Assembly (NCBI RefSeq): GCF_030209355.1
Contig: NZ_JARVSF010000012.1
Coordinates: 167,592-231,591 of the forward strand
Reading direction: 5' to 3'
Length of the DNA stretch: 64,000 bases
From: Pseudarthrobacter sp. fls2-241-R2A-127
GTDB lineage: Bacteria; Actinomycetota; Actinomycetes; Actinomycetales; Micrococcaceae
Both the position numbers and the translations under genes were made by a program. The notes under the pieces were generated by a model. That model was not told where the DNA came from and did not search any database. It was given only the letters and a program-made list of their open reading frames with translations. This document shows, one piece after another, positions 1 to 7,991 of this stretch (within the stretch, counting starts at the first letter, position 1; each line of letters opens with the position of its first letter).

Positions 1-53
1 GATGGGGCGTGGGGGGGAAACGTGCGGTAGGTGATGGCGCGTCGGGGGCGGGG
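1..53. repeat. Left-edge copies of the GATGGGGCGTC repeat family
   Basis: Two imperfect units start at positions 1 and 33 (GATGGGGCGT and GATGGCGCGTC), a spacing of 32 bases, each followed by a G-rich tract. They are in opposite orientation to the tandem units at 63788-63957 and in the same orientation as the inverted units at 63958-64000. The array presumably continues left of the window. It abuts the permease stop codon at 54. Confidence 0.6.
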
Positions 54-1514
54 TCAGGTGAGGGGGCGGTGCATGTCCGCGAGTTCCTGGTGGCGCGGGC
101 TGTTGGGGTTCATCAGCGAGTGCTTGCGGCCGTAACCGAAGTAAATCACCAAGCCGATGATGAGCCACACCACGAACCGCAGCCAGGTTTCCCAGTGCAA
201 CTGCAGCATCAGGAAGGCCGAGGCCAGGACACCGAACGCCGGGATCACGGGCATCAGGGGCAGCCGGAAGGTGCGGGGGGCATCGGGCCGCTTGTAACGG
301 AAGATGATCACGGACAGGCAGACGACGACGAACGCGGCCAGGATGCCGATGTTGGTCAGGTCGGCCACCGCCTTGATGGGGAAGACTCCGGCCAGGAACG
401 CGGACGCGATGCCGCCGATCCAGGTGACGCGCTGGGGCGTGCCGTTGCGGTCCGTCTTCGCGAACCAGCCCGGGAGCAGGCCGTCGCGGCTCATGGAGAA
501 CCAGACGCGGGTCACGCCCAGGAGGAAGGTGAGCATCACGGTGAGGATGGACAGCACGGCGAACACCGAAATGATCGTGGCAATGACCGGCAGCCCCACG
601 GACGTGAAGGCCGACGCGAAGCCAGCCTTGGGGTCGATGTCCTTGTAGTTCTGCATGCCCGTGAGGACAAGCGTGGCGGCGACATAAAGCAGCATGGCAA
701 TGATGAGCGAGAGCACGATGGCCTTGGGCATGTGCTTCTTGCCGTCCTTGGCTTCCTCGGCCGCGGTGCTCATGGCGTCATAGCCGAACACGGCGAAGAA
801 GACCGTGGCGGAGCCGGCAACCACGGGGCCGAACCCGCTGGGCATGAACGGGTTGTAGTTGTTGGTGTCGATGTAGAACACGCCCAGGCCGATGATGAAG
901 AGGATCAGCACCACCTTGATGCCCACAGCCACGAGTTCGAACCGGCCGAACGCCTTGGTGCCGCGGGACAGGATCCAGGTGACCAAGAGGCAGACCAGAA
1001 TGGCGGGGACATTGATAATGCCGCCCTTGCCTTCGTCAAAGGTGGAGGTCATCCAGGCCGGCAGGTGGATGCCGATGCCGGCGAGGAAGGCGTCCAGGTA
1101 GCCGGAGATGCCGATGGCCACCACAGCGACGATCGCGATGTATTCCAGCAGCAGGTCCCAGCCGATGAACCAGCCAATGACCTCGCCGAGGGCAACATAC
1201 CCATAGGTGTAGGCGGAGCCGGCGCGGGGGATCATGCCGGCGAATTCCGCGTACGAGAGTGCCGCAGCCGCGGAGGCGAGGCCTGCGATCAGGAAGGAGA
1301 TCAGTACCGCGGGCCCCACCCCGGGAGTTCCTTCGCTGCCGGCCGCCACCAGTCCCGCGAGGGAGAAGATGCCGACGCCGATAATGCCGCCAACACCGAT
1401 GGCGGTGAGCTGCCACAGCCCGAGGGACTTGAAAAGGCCGCTGTGCTTGCTTTCTTCTTCGATGTCGTCGATGGGCTTGCGCCGCATAATCGACTGGGTC
1501 ATGTCTCTACTCAT
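54..1514 (-). CDS. APC-superfamily amino acid permease (cationic amino acid transporter type)
   Basis: An inner-membrane amino-acid carrier of the APC superfamily with about 12-13 hydrophobic helices over 486 residues. The glycine-rich first helix (GVGGIIGVGIF, residues 40-50) and the AEEAKDGKKHMPKAI loop between mid-protein helices are typical of YfnA/CAT-like permeases. I place the start at the ATG at 1514 because CAGGAG lies seven bases upstream; the open frame runs further upstream but the added residues are not membrane-protein-like. It is divergent from the LysR gene at 1668, which is its likely regulator. The substrate cannot be read from the sequence; basic or broad amino acids are the usual assignment. 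Confidence 0.88.
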   Translation of the reverse strand: MSRDMTQSIMRRKPIDDIEEESKHSGLFKSLGLWQLTAIGVGGIIGVGIFSLAGLVAAGSEGTPGVGPAVLISFLIAGLASAAAALSYAEFAGMIPRAGSAYTYGYVALGEVIGWFIGWDLLLEYIAIVAVVAIGISGYLDAFLAGIGIHLPAWMTSTFDEGKGGIINVPAILVCLLVTWILSRGTKAFGRFELVAVGIKVVLILFIIGLGVFYIDTNNYNPFMPSGFGPVVAGSATVFFAVFGYDAMSTAAEEAKDGKKHMPKAIVLSLIIAMLLYVAATLVLTGMQNYKDIDPKAGFASAFTSVGLPVIATIISVFAVLSILTVMLTFLLGVTRVWFSMSRDGLLPGWFAKTDRNGTPQRVTWIGGIASAFLAGVFPIKAVADLTNIGILAAFVVVCLSVIIFRYKRPDAPRTFRLPLMPVIPAFGVLASAFLMLQLHWETWLRFVVWLIIGLVIYFGYGRKHSLMNPNSPRHQELADMHRPLT

Positions 1515-1630
1515 CAGAAACTCCTGCTTTGGGGCGACCCCGCCGCGGCACGCCAAGTGATTGGCTGTGACGGGGGTAACTCGGTTCCAACAGTATGCGT
1601 GGGCACTTGCATTAGATAAAGTGAATCCTT

Positions 1631-1659
1631 CTAACCAATATTCATTAGTTTCAGTTAGG
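1631..1659. promoter_or_regulatory. Candidate LysR-type operator in the divergent promoter region
   Basis: The 153-base gap between the permease and LysR gene holds an AT-rich island, unusual for this genome. It contains CTAA-N10-TTAG (1631-1648), with a further GTTAGG at 1654-1659. Spaced inverted repeats of this kind between a LysR gene and its divergent target fit LysR binding. The assignment rests on position and symmetry only. Confidence 0.35.
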
Positions 1660-1667
1660 AATCCGCT

Positions 1668-2582
1668 ATGCTTGACGTCCGCCGGCTGCGGCTCCTGCGC
1701 GAATTGAGCATCCGCGGAACCCTCGCGGAGGTGGCCGAGGCACTCCAGTACAGCCCGTCGTCGGTGTCTCAGCAGCTGGCGCTCCTGGAGAAGGAAGTTG
1801 GCGTCGAGCTGCTCCGGAAAACCGGTCGCCGCGTGCAGCTCACGCCCCAGGCCGAGGTGCTCGTGGCACACACCGCGCAACTGCTCGAAACCATGGAACA
1901 GGCCGAAGCGGACCTGGCCGCATCCTTGACCACGGTGACCGGCACGGTACGGATCGCAGTTTTCCAATCGGCGGCGCTGGCGCTGATGCCGGACACCTTG
2001 ACGCGCATGGCCGCCGCCTACCCCGAGGTGCGGATCGAGATGATCCAGCGGGAGCCGGAGACGGCGCTGCACGAGACGTGGGCGCGGGACTTCGACCTGG
2101 TCATCGCGGAGCAGTACCCGGGCCACGCCGCACCGCGCTACCCCGAACTGGACCGGGTAAAGCTGACCACCGATGCCATCCGGCTGGCAGTTCCCCCTGC
2201 GTCCGACGGCGGCCCGGCCATCCGTTCGCTGGCGGACACGGCGGACCTCGCCTGGGTCATGGAACCGCGGGGTGCCGCGTCCCGCCACTGGGCGGAGCAG
2301 GCCTGCCGCAGCGCCGGGTTCGAGCCCGACGTCCGCTTTGAAACCGCCGACCTGCAGGCCCAGGCCCGCCTGATCGAGTCCGGCAACGCCGTGGCGCTGA
2401 TGCCGGACCTGGTGTGGACCGGCCGTGGCACCACCGCCCAACTCCTGGAGCTTCCCGGCAAGCCCCACCGCACCATCTTCACCTCGGTCCGCCGTTCCAG
2501 CACGCAGCGCCCGGCCATCCTGGCTGCGAGGGAGACCCTTGCTGCAGCAGCCGCAGCGGTGGCGGGGAACGACGCCCGGTGA
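1668..2582 (+). CDS. LysR-family transcriptional regulator
   Basis: A 304-residue LysR-type regulator. Residues 6-60 form the N-terminal winged helix-turn-helix (TLAEVAEALQYSPSSVSQQL region); the rest is a two-lobed periplasmic-binding-like effector domain, of usual length. It starts with ATG at 1668 and is divergent from the amino-acid permease, so by the usual LysR arrangement it probably senses the permease substrate or a metabolite of it and controls both transcripts. The effector is unknown. Confidence 0.9.
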   Translation: MLDVRRLRLLRELSIRGTLAEVAEALQYSPSSVSQQLALLEKEVGVELLRKTGRRVQLTPQAEVLVAHTAQLLETMEQAEADLAASLTTVTGTVRIAVFQSAALALMPDTLTRMAAAYPEVRIEMIQREPETALHETWARDFDLVIAEQYPGHAAPRYPELDRVKLTTDAIRLAVPPASDGGPAIRSLADTADLAWVMEPRGAASRHWAEQACRSAGFEPDVRFETADLQAQARLIESGNAVALMPDLVWTGRGTTAQLLELPGKPHRTIFTSVRRSSTQRPAILAARETLAAAAAAVAGNDAR

Positions 2583-2679
2583 CCCGCCGTCGTCGTCCGC
2601 GTACTTGCAGGCGTCCGTGACTGATGTGTTTCCTGCGTCACTGCGGGGTGAGGGGGCACAGGTCTAGACTGGATCCGTT

Positions 2680-3105
2680 ATGAATCGAACAATGTTCAAG
2701 TCCAAAATCCACCGGGCCACCGTCACGCACGCCGACCTGCACTACGTCGGTTCGGTCACCGTTGACCTTGACCTGCTTGAGGCTGCGGACATCCTTCCCG
2801 GCGAGCTGGTGTCCATCGTGGACGTCACCAACGGGGCACGGCTGGAGACCTACACCATTGCCGGTGAACGCGGCTCCGGCGTGATCGGCATCAATGGTGC
2901 AGCGGCGCACCTCATGCACGAGAACGACATTGTTATCCTGATCACCTATGCCCAGATGACCACCCAGGAAGCCAAGGCGTACGAGCCCCGCGTGGTCCAC
3001 GTGGACCGGGACAACCGGATCATCCAGCTGGGCAACGATCCCGCCGAGGGCCTCACCGCCGGCATGATGCGTCCGCCGTTCGCGCTGAACAACGCCACCC
3101 TCTGA
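2680..3105 (+). CDS. panD: Aspartate 1-decarboxylase (PanD)
   Basis: Pyruvoyl-dependent enzyme that decarboxylates L-aspartate to beta-alanine, a pantothenate/CoA precursor, in the cytoplasm. The 141-residue proenzyme carries the self-cleavage site Gly24-Ser25 in HYVGSV; Ser25 becomes the pyruvoyl group. Lys9 in the MFKSKIHRA start and the TNGARLETY and NGAAAH motifs are as in the E. coli enzyme. panB and panC are not in the window. It is followed after 50 bases by the AEC carrier and could be the first gene of a four-gene run to 6415. The ATG of MNRTMFK is used because this start is conserved in the family. Confidence 0.96.
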   Translation: MNRTMFKSKIHRATVTHADLHYVGSVTVDLDLLEAADILPGELVSIVDVTNGARLETYTIAGERGSGVIGINGAAAHLMHENDIVILITYAQMTTQEAKAYEPRVVHVDRDNRIIQLGNDPAEGLTAGMMRPPFALNNATL

Positions 3106-3155
3106 ACCCGGAGCGTGAAGTCCGGTAGACGCTCCCGCCGCCGCGGAGGGATCCC

Positions 3156-4082
3156 GTGCTAGGGGTCCTGGCAGGATTTTTCGTGGTCTGGTGCATCATC
3201 CTGGTGGGATGGTTTGTCGGCCGGCAAAAGATCCTCGGCGAGAACGCCCGCCCGGTGCTGAGCGGCCTCACCTTCTTTGTGGCCAGCCCGGCGCTGCTCT
3301 TTGAAACCCTGAGCAAGGCGCGCCTCCAGGAAGTCTTTGCCCAGCCTCTGCTGGTGACGGCGGTGGCCGCGATCACCACGGCCTCAATCTTCTTCCTGGT
3401 TGCCCGGTTCTGGCTCAAACGCGCCCTCCCGGAATCGCTGATGTCCGCCATGTCCGCCTCGCTGGCGAACTCCGCCAACCTGGGTATTCCCATCGCGGTA
3501 TATGTCTTGGGTGATGCCAGTTATGTGGCACCGCTGCTGATCTTCCAGTTGGCTTTCTTCACCCCGATGTTCCTGATGGTCCTGGATTCAAGCACCAGCG
3601 CCCACCGCACTACCCCCCTGCGGTTTGTGCTGATGATCCTGCGGAACCCGATGATCGTCGGTTCCGCGCTGGGCCTGGTGGTGGCCGGCACCGGATTCCA
3701 GGTCCCGGCGCTGGTAATGGAACCCATCCACCTGATTGGGGGTGCCGCGATTCCCGCGATGCTGATCGCCTTCGGGATGAGCCTGAACGGCACCCGCCCC
3801 CTGCAGGCTTCCGCCGGGCGCCGGGTGGACACCCTGCTGGCGAGTGCTTTCAAGCTCGCCGTCCAGCCGGCCCTTGCCTACGTTTTCGCCCGCTTCGCGC
3901 TGGGAATGGACGGCCATGCCCTGTTCGCGGTGGTGGTCACCTCGTCGCTCCCCACAGCCCAGAACGTGTTCGTCGCTGCCAGCCGTTACAAGACCGGGCT
4001 CACCGTGGCCAAGGACACCGTGCTGATCACCACCGTGGTGGCGGTGCCGGCGATGATCGGCGTCGCGCTCCTGTTGGCGTAG
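3156..4082 (+). CDS. AEC-family (auxin efflux carrier-like) transporter
   Basis: A 308-residue membrane protein of the AEC family, with two hydrophobic halves of about five helices each and a central polar stretch. Bacterial members move malate, malonate or other small organic acids. The start is GTG at 3156, supported by a GGAGG ribosome-binding site seven bases upstream. It sits 50 bases after panD and 33 bases before the SolA-like oxidase in the same direction, so co-transcription is likely. The substrate is not evident; an amino or carboxylic acid linked to the neighbouring enzymes is an inference. Confidence 0.8.
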   Translation: MLGVLAGFFVVWCIILVGWFVGRQKILGENARPVLSGLTFFVASPALLFETLSKARLQEVFAQPLLVTAVAAITTASIFFLVARFWLKRALPESLMSAMSASLANSANLGIPIAVYVLGDASYVAPLLIFQLAFFTPMFLMVLDSSTSAHRTTPLRFVLMILRNPMIVGSALGLVVAGTGFQVPALVMEPIHLIGGAAIPAMLIAFGMSLNGTRPLQASAGRRVDTLLASAFKLAVQPALAYVFARFALGMDGHALFAVVVTSSLPTAQNVFVAASRYKTGLTVAKDTVLITTVVAVPAMIGVALLLA

Positions 4083-4115
4083 CTTTTGATCGCATGACCC
4101 CAGCTTGGAGGGCTG

Positions 4116-5252
4116 ATGAATACCATTCTTGACACCGTGGTGATCGGCGGCGGCGCCATGGGCTCGGCCGCCGCCTGGGCGCTCTCACGCCGCGGCCGCC
4201 AGGTGACGCTGGTGGAGCAGTTCGGTCCCGGGCACAAGATCGGCGCCTCGCATGGCGCCACCCGGAACCTGAATCCGGGCTACCACCAGCCGGACTACGT
4301 GGCCATGCTGGCTGAGGGTTTGTCGCTGTGGGAGGAGCTGGAGCAGGAGAGCGGCGAGCAGTTGCTGGCGCGCACGGGCATCGTCAACCACGGCCCGGGC
4401 TTCGACCCGCAGCAGGTGGCCGCGGCGCTTGAGTCGGCCGGGATCCGCGCCGAGTTCCTGGTGCCGGCGGAAGCCGGTGAGCGGTGGCGCGGCATCCGCT
4501 TCGACCGGCAGGTCCTGCACATGCCGGACGGCGGCCAGCTTAATCCGGAGGCCGCCCTGCCCGCGTTCCAGCGGCTGGCAGCGGCCCGGGGCGCGGACAT
4601 CAGGCACCACACCAAGGTGGCGGACTTCAAGGTGTTCGACGACGGCGTGCGGCTGACGCTCGAATCCGGCGCGGGCACCGAGGTGGTCACCGCAGTCCAG
4701 GCCGTGGTGACTGCCGGCGGCTGGACGGAGAAGCTGCTGGGCAGGCTTGCCGGGACGGAGCGCATCCGGATCCCGACGCTGCGGGTCACGCAGGAGCAGC
4801 CGGCGCATTTCCGGGTGGCAGACGCCGGGGCAGTGTGGCCGGGATTCAACCATTACCCGGGCGCGGACTACCAGGGCTGGTACTCCCCCGTTTACGGCAT
4901 GCAGACTCCCGGTGAGGGCATCAAGGCCGGCTGGCATGGTGTTGGCCCGGTGGTGGACCCGGACCGCCGGGATTTCCTGCCGGAGCCGACCCAGCTCGCC
5001 GCCTTGCAGGCGTACGCGCGGGAGTGGCTCCCGGGGGTTGATGCCGACCGGTTCGAGGCCATCAGCTGCACCTACACCACCACCCCGGACGAGGATTTCG
5101 TCCTGGACCGGGTGGGGCCAGTGGTGATCGGGGCAGGGTTCTCCGGCCACGGCTTCAAGTTCACGCCGGTAATCGGCCGGATCCTCGCGGACCTTGCCAC
5201 CGGGACGCAGGACGCCCCCGCCATCTTCAGGGCATCCCGCCAGCGGCACTGA
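4116..5252 (+). CDS. SolA-like FAD-dependent N-methyl amino acid / sarcosine oxidase
   Basis: A 378-residue flavoprotein of the monomeric sarcosine oxidase / N-methyltryptophan oxidase family, which oxidises secondary amines and releases H2O2. The dinucleotide-binding motif VVIGGGAMGSAAAW is at residues 6-19, followed by the family SHG motif. Cys318 in SCTYTTTPDEDF aligns with the cysteine that covalently binds FAD in monomeric sarcosine oxidase, and GFSGHGFKFTP follows as expected. The ATG has GGAGG seven bases upstream. The substrate is uncertain; neighbouring carrier and PLP enzyme suggest amino-acid catabolism. Confidence 0.85.
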   Translation: MNTILDTVVIGGGAMGSAAAWALSRRGRQVTLVEQFGPGHKIGASHGATRNLNPGYHQPDYVAMLAEGLSLWEELEQESGEQLLARTGIVNHGPGFDPQQVAAALESAGIRAEFLVPAEAGERWRGIRFDRQVLHMPDGGQLNPEAALPAFQRLAAARGADIRHHTKVADFKVFDDGVRLTLESGAGTEVVTAVQAVVTAGGWTEKLLGRLAGTERIRIPTLRVTQEQPAHFRVADAGAVWPGFNHYPGADYQGWYSPVYGMQTPGEGIKAGWHGVGPVVDPDRRDFLPEPTQLAALQAYAREWLPGVDADRFEAISCTYTTTPDEDFVLDRVGPVVIGAGFSGHGFKFTPVIGRILADLATGTQDAPAIFRASRQRH

Positions 5253-5317
5253 AGGAAACAGGGGGCTCCCATGGTGCGTCAACGGGCGCTGCCCGACCTA
5301 GAGAAAGAGAACCAGTG

Positions 5318-6415
5318 ATGACAATCCCAGAAGAAGTCGACACTCCAGAGATCCTGGTGGACAGGGATGTGCTCCAGCGGAACATCGACCGCATGGCCGC
5401 TGCCGTCCACGCGAAAGGCTTGAGCCTCCGGCCCCACGTGAAAACCCACAAGGTGCCCGAAATCGCGCAACTGCAACTGGCGGCCGGTGCAGTCGGCATC
5501 ACTGTAGCGACCCTCGGGGAGGCTGAAGTGTTTGCAGAACACGGAGCTGCCGACATCTTCATCGCCTACCCCATCTGGGTGGGTCCCCGCCAAGCCGAAC
5601 GCCTGCGCCGGCTTGCCGGCACCACAAAGATCTCAGTAGGGCTGGATTCACCGGAGGCCGCCCAAGCTATGGGAGCGTCCTTGGAAGACGCAGCCGGCGA
5701 CTTTGACGTGCTGCTGGAAATCGACAGCGGCCATCACCGAAGCGGAATCGCACCCGGTGCGGTGGTTGACGTGGCCCACGCCGCGGCACGCGCCGGCCTG
5801 AGGGTCAGCGGCGTCTTCACCTTCCCGGGCCACAGCTACGCCCCCGGGATGCCCCTGAAAGCAACCCAAGAAGAACAGTCGGCACTCGAACAGGCCTCGG
5901 ACCTGCTCACACAAGCAGGATTCGACATCCGGCACCGCAGCGGCGGTTCAACTCCCACCGCCACCATCACCGGTGATTCCGTAGCCACCGAGGTCCGGCC
6001 AGGAGTCTACGTCTTCGGGGACGCCCAGCAGCTGGAACTGGAACGATGCGCCCCTGAAGACATCGCACTGACCGTCGCCGCAACAGTGGTAAGCCGGCAT
6101 GAGGGCGACGACGTCATACCACGAAGGATCGTCCTGGACTCCGGCAGCAAAATCCTGGGCGGCGACAGACCTGCGTGGGCCACCGGCTTTGGACGGCTGC
6201 TCGACTTTCCCGAAGCACGCATCACCGCCCTCTCCGAACATCACGCGACCGTGGTCTGGCCGGCAGACGCGGAGCTCCCGGCTCTGGGACAGCGGTTACG
6301 GGTCATACCGAACCACGTATGCGTGGCGGTGAATCTCGTTGACGACCTTACTGTCGTCAGCGGCGGCAGGATCGTGGACCGCTGGCGCGTAGCCGCGCGC
6401 GGAAAGAACAAATAG
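5318..6415 (+). CDS. D-threonine aldolase / D-serine dehydratase-like PLP enzyme
   Basis: A 365-residue alanine-racemase-fold (type III) PLP protein. RPHVKTHK (residues 38-45) contains the PLP-binding lysine region of D-threonine aldolases and DSD1-type D-serine dehydratases, and the C-terminal His-X-Cys in NHVCVAVNL matches the metal-binding pair of these enzymes. It likely cleaves or dehydrates a D-3-hydroxyamino acid. I prefer the ATG at 5318 because the purine tract AGAAAGAGA ends seven bases before it; a GTG at 5315 is also possible. It follows the SolA-like oxidase by 65 bases and converges with the MFS gene, with only seven bases between stop codons. Confidence 0.84.
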   Translation: MTIPEEVDTPEILVDRDVLQRNIDRMAAAVHAKGLSLRPHVKTHKVPEIAQLQLAAGAVGITVATLGEAEVFAEHGAADIFIAYPIWVGPRQAERLRRLAGTTKISVGLDSPEAAQAMGASLEDAAGDFDVLLEIDSGHHRSGIAPGAVVDVAHAAARAGLRVSGVFTFPGHSYAPGMPLKATQEEQSALEQASDLLTQAGFDIRHRSGGSTPTATITGDSVATEVRPGVYVFGDAQQLELERCAPEDIALTVAATVVSRHEGDDVIPRRIVLDSGSKILGGDRPAWATGFGRLLDFPEARITALSEHHATVVWPADAELPALGQRLRVIPNHVCVAVNLVDDLTVVSGGRIVDRWRVAARGKNK

Positions 6416-6422
6416 GACCCAC

Positions 6423-7922
6423 TTAGGGCTTGTCTACGGGAACATCTCCGCGGGCGGAAGCCTGGCTGGAGCTCCCTTCCGCCTGGGTGGCTGGCTCCGC
6501 ATCGGGTGTGCCGCCGTCTTCGGCCTTCATGGCGGGCATGGACAGCACCGCGGCCACCGTGAGCAGGCCGGCCACGAGCGCGGCAAGGAACACGGCTCCG
6601 GACGCGCTGATCACCGTGGCAGGATCGGCGTCGCCGCCGCCGCTCCCGCCGTAGATGGAGTTGGCAACGGCACCGAAGACGGCCACGCCCAGGGCGCTGC
6701 CGATGGACCGGGCAAACATGTTTGTGCTGGTCACCACGCCGCGTTGGTTCCACGGCACGCTGGACTGGGCGGAGATCAGGGTGGGGGTGGCCAGCAGGCC
6801 CAGGCCAAGGCCCACCACGAAGCAGCTGACCGCGATCAGCGCCACATTGGGCGAGGCGGCAGTCAGCGACAGGATCAGCAGGCCCGCCACCGCGATGGCA
6901 ATGCCGATCAGGGCGGTGGATTTGAAGCCGATCCGCAGGTAGAACTTCCCGGCCTGCGAGGCACTGAGCGGCCAACCGAGGGTCAACGCGGCGAGCGCCA
7001 GGCCGGCCACCAGCGGCGAGGAGGACAGCGCGCCTTCCAGGAAGGTGGGCACGTAGGAAGTCAGCCCGATCATCATCGCTCCGACGCCGAAGGAGACCAG
7101 CGCGGTGGTGGCCAGCAGGCGGCGGGAGACCACCCAGGCTGGGAGGATAGGTTCCGCCGCGCGCCGCTCCACGAGGAGGAATGCCACCAGCAGCACGCCG
7201 CCGACCACGAACACGCCAATGCTGATGGGCGAGTTCCACGCCCATGCCTGGCCGCCCTGCAGGGCGCCAAGGATGAGCAGGCCCAAGGATCCGGCCAGCA
7301 GCACGGCGCCGGCATAATCCACCTTGTGCTTGGCACGTTCCACGTTTTCGTGCAGGGTGCGGACCAGCATCCAGCCGGCCAACAGGCAGAGCGGGACGTT
7401 GACCAGGAAGATGCCGCGCCAGATGCCGAGCGCGGAGAAGATGCCGCCCAGGCTGGGGCCTACCACCGAGGAAACGGCCCACACGCTGGCCAGGTAGCCC
7501 TGGACCTTGGCGCGTTCCTGCAGGGTGTAGATGTCACCGGCGATGGTCACGGAAACCGGCAGCACCGCCCCGGCGCCGAGTCCCTGCAGGGCCCGGAAGG
7601 CAATCAGCGAAGGCATGCTCCATGCCAGGCCGCAGAGGACCGAGCCAAGCAGGAACAAGCCGATGCCGGTGAGGATGATCGGCTTGCGGCCGGCCATGTC
7701 GGAGAGCTTGCCGTAGATGGGCACGGAGACCGCCTGCGCCAGCAGGTAGGCGGAGAAGAGCCAGGGGAAGGAGGAGAAGCCGCCCACGTCACGGACGATC
7801 GACGGCACTGCGGTGGCGACGATGGTGGAGTCGATGGCCACCAGTCCGGTGGACAGCATGAGGGCAATGAGGATGGGGCCCCGTTCAGAACGGAACCCGA
7901 CTCCCTGGGCGCGGGCGGTCAT
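6423..7922 (-). CDS. DHA2-family MFS drug exporter (14 helices)
   Basis: A 499-residue major facilitator protein of the DHA2 (EmrB/QacA) type, proton-driven exporters usually of drugs or toxic lipophilic compounds. DSTIVATAVP at residues 31-40 matches the family motif in helix 1, and motif A (GKLSDMAGRK) is at residues 71-80. The hydrophobicity fits 14 helices, and a low-complexity Gly/Ser-rich stretch precedes the last helix. No regulator is adjacent, so the substrate cannot be guessed. It is transcribed towards the PLP enzyme, with no visible terminator in the seven-base gap. Confidence 0.88.
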   Translation of the reverse strand: MTARAQGVGFRSERGPILIALMLSTGLVAIDSTIVATAVPSIVRDVGGFSSFPWLFSAYLLAQAVSVPIYGKLSDMAGRKPIILTGIGLFLLGSVLCGLAWSMPSLIAFRALQGLGAGAVLPVSVTIAGDIYTLQERAKVQGYLASVWAVSSVVGPSLGGIFSALGIWRGIFLVNVPLCLLAGWMLVRTLHENVERAKHKVDYAGAVLLAGSLGLLILGALQGGQAWAWNSPISIGVFVVGGVLLVAFLLVERRAAEPILPAWVVSRRLLATTALVSFGVGAMMIGLTSYVPTFLEGALSSSPLVAGLALAALTLGWPLSASQAGKFYLRIGFKSTALIGIAIAVAGLLILSLTAASPNVALIAVSCFVVGLGLGLLATPTLISAQSSVPWNQRGVVTSTNMFARSIGSALGVAVFGAVANSIYGGSGGGDADPATVISASGAVFLAALVAGLLTVAAVLSMPAMKAEDGGTPDAEPATQAEGSSSQASARGDVPVDKP

Positions 7923-7991
7923 CAGTGGTCTCGTTTCGGTGTTTGGTGCCTGGTACCTCCACTCTAGCCACCCGTCCGGGGCGCGTACCGG

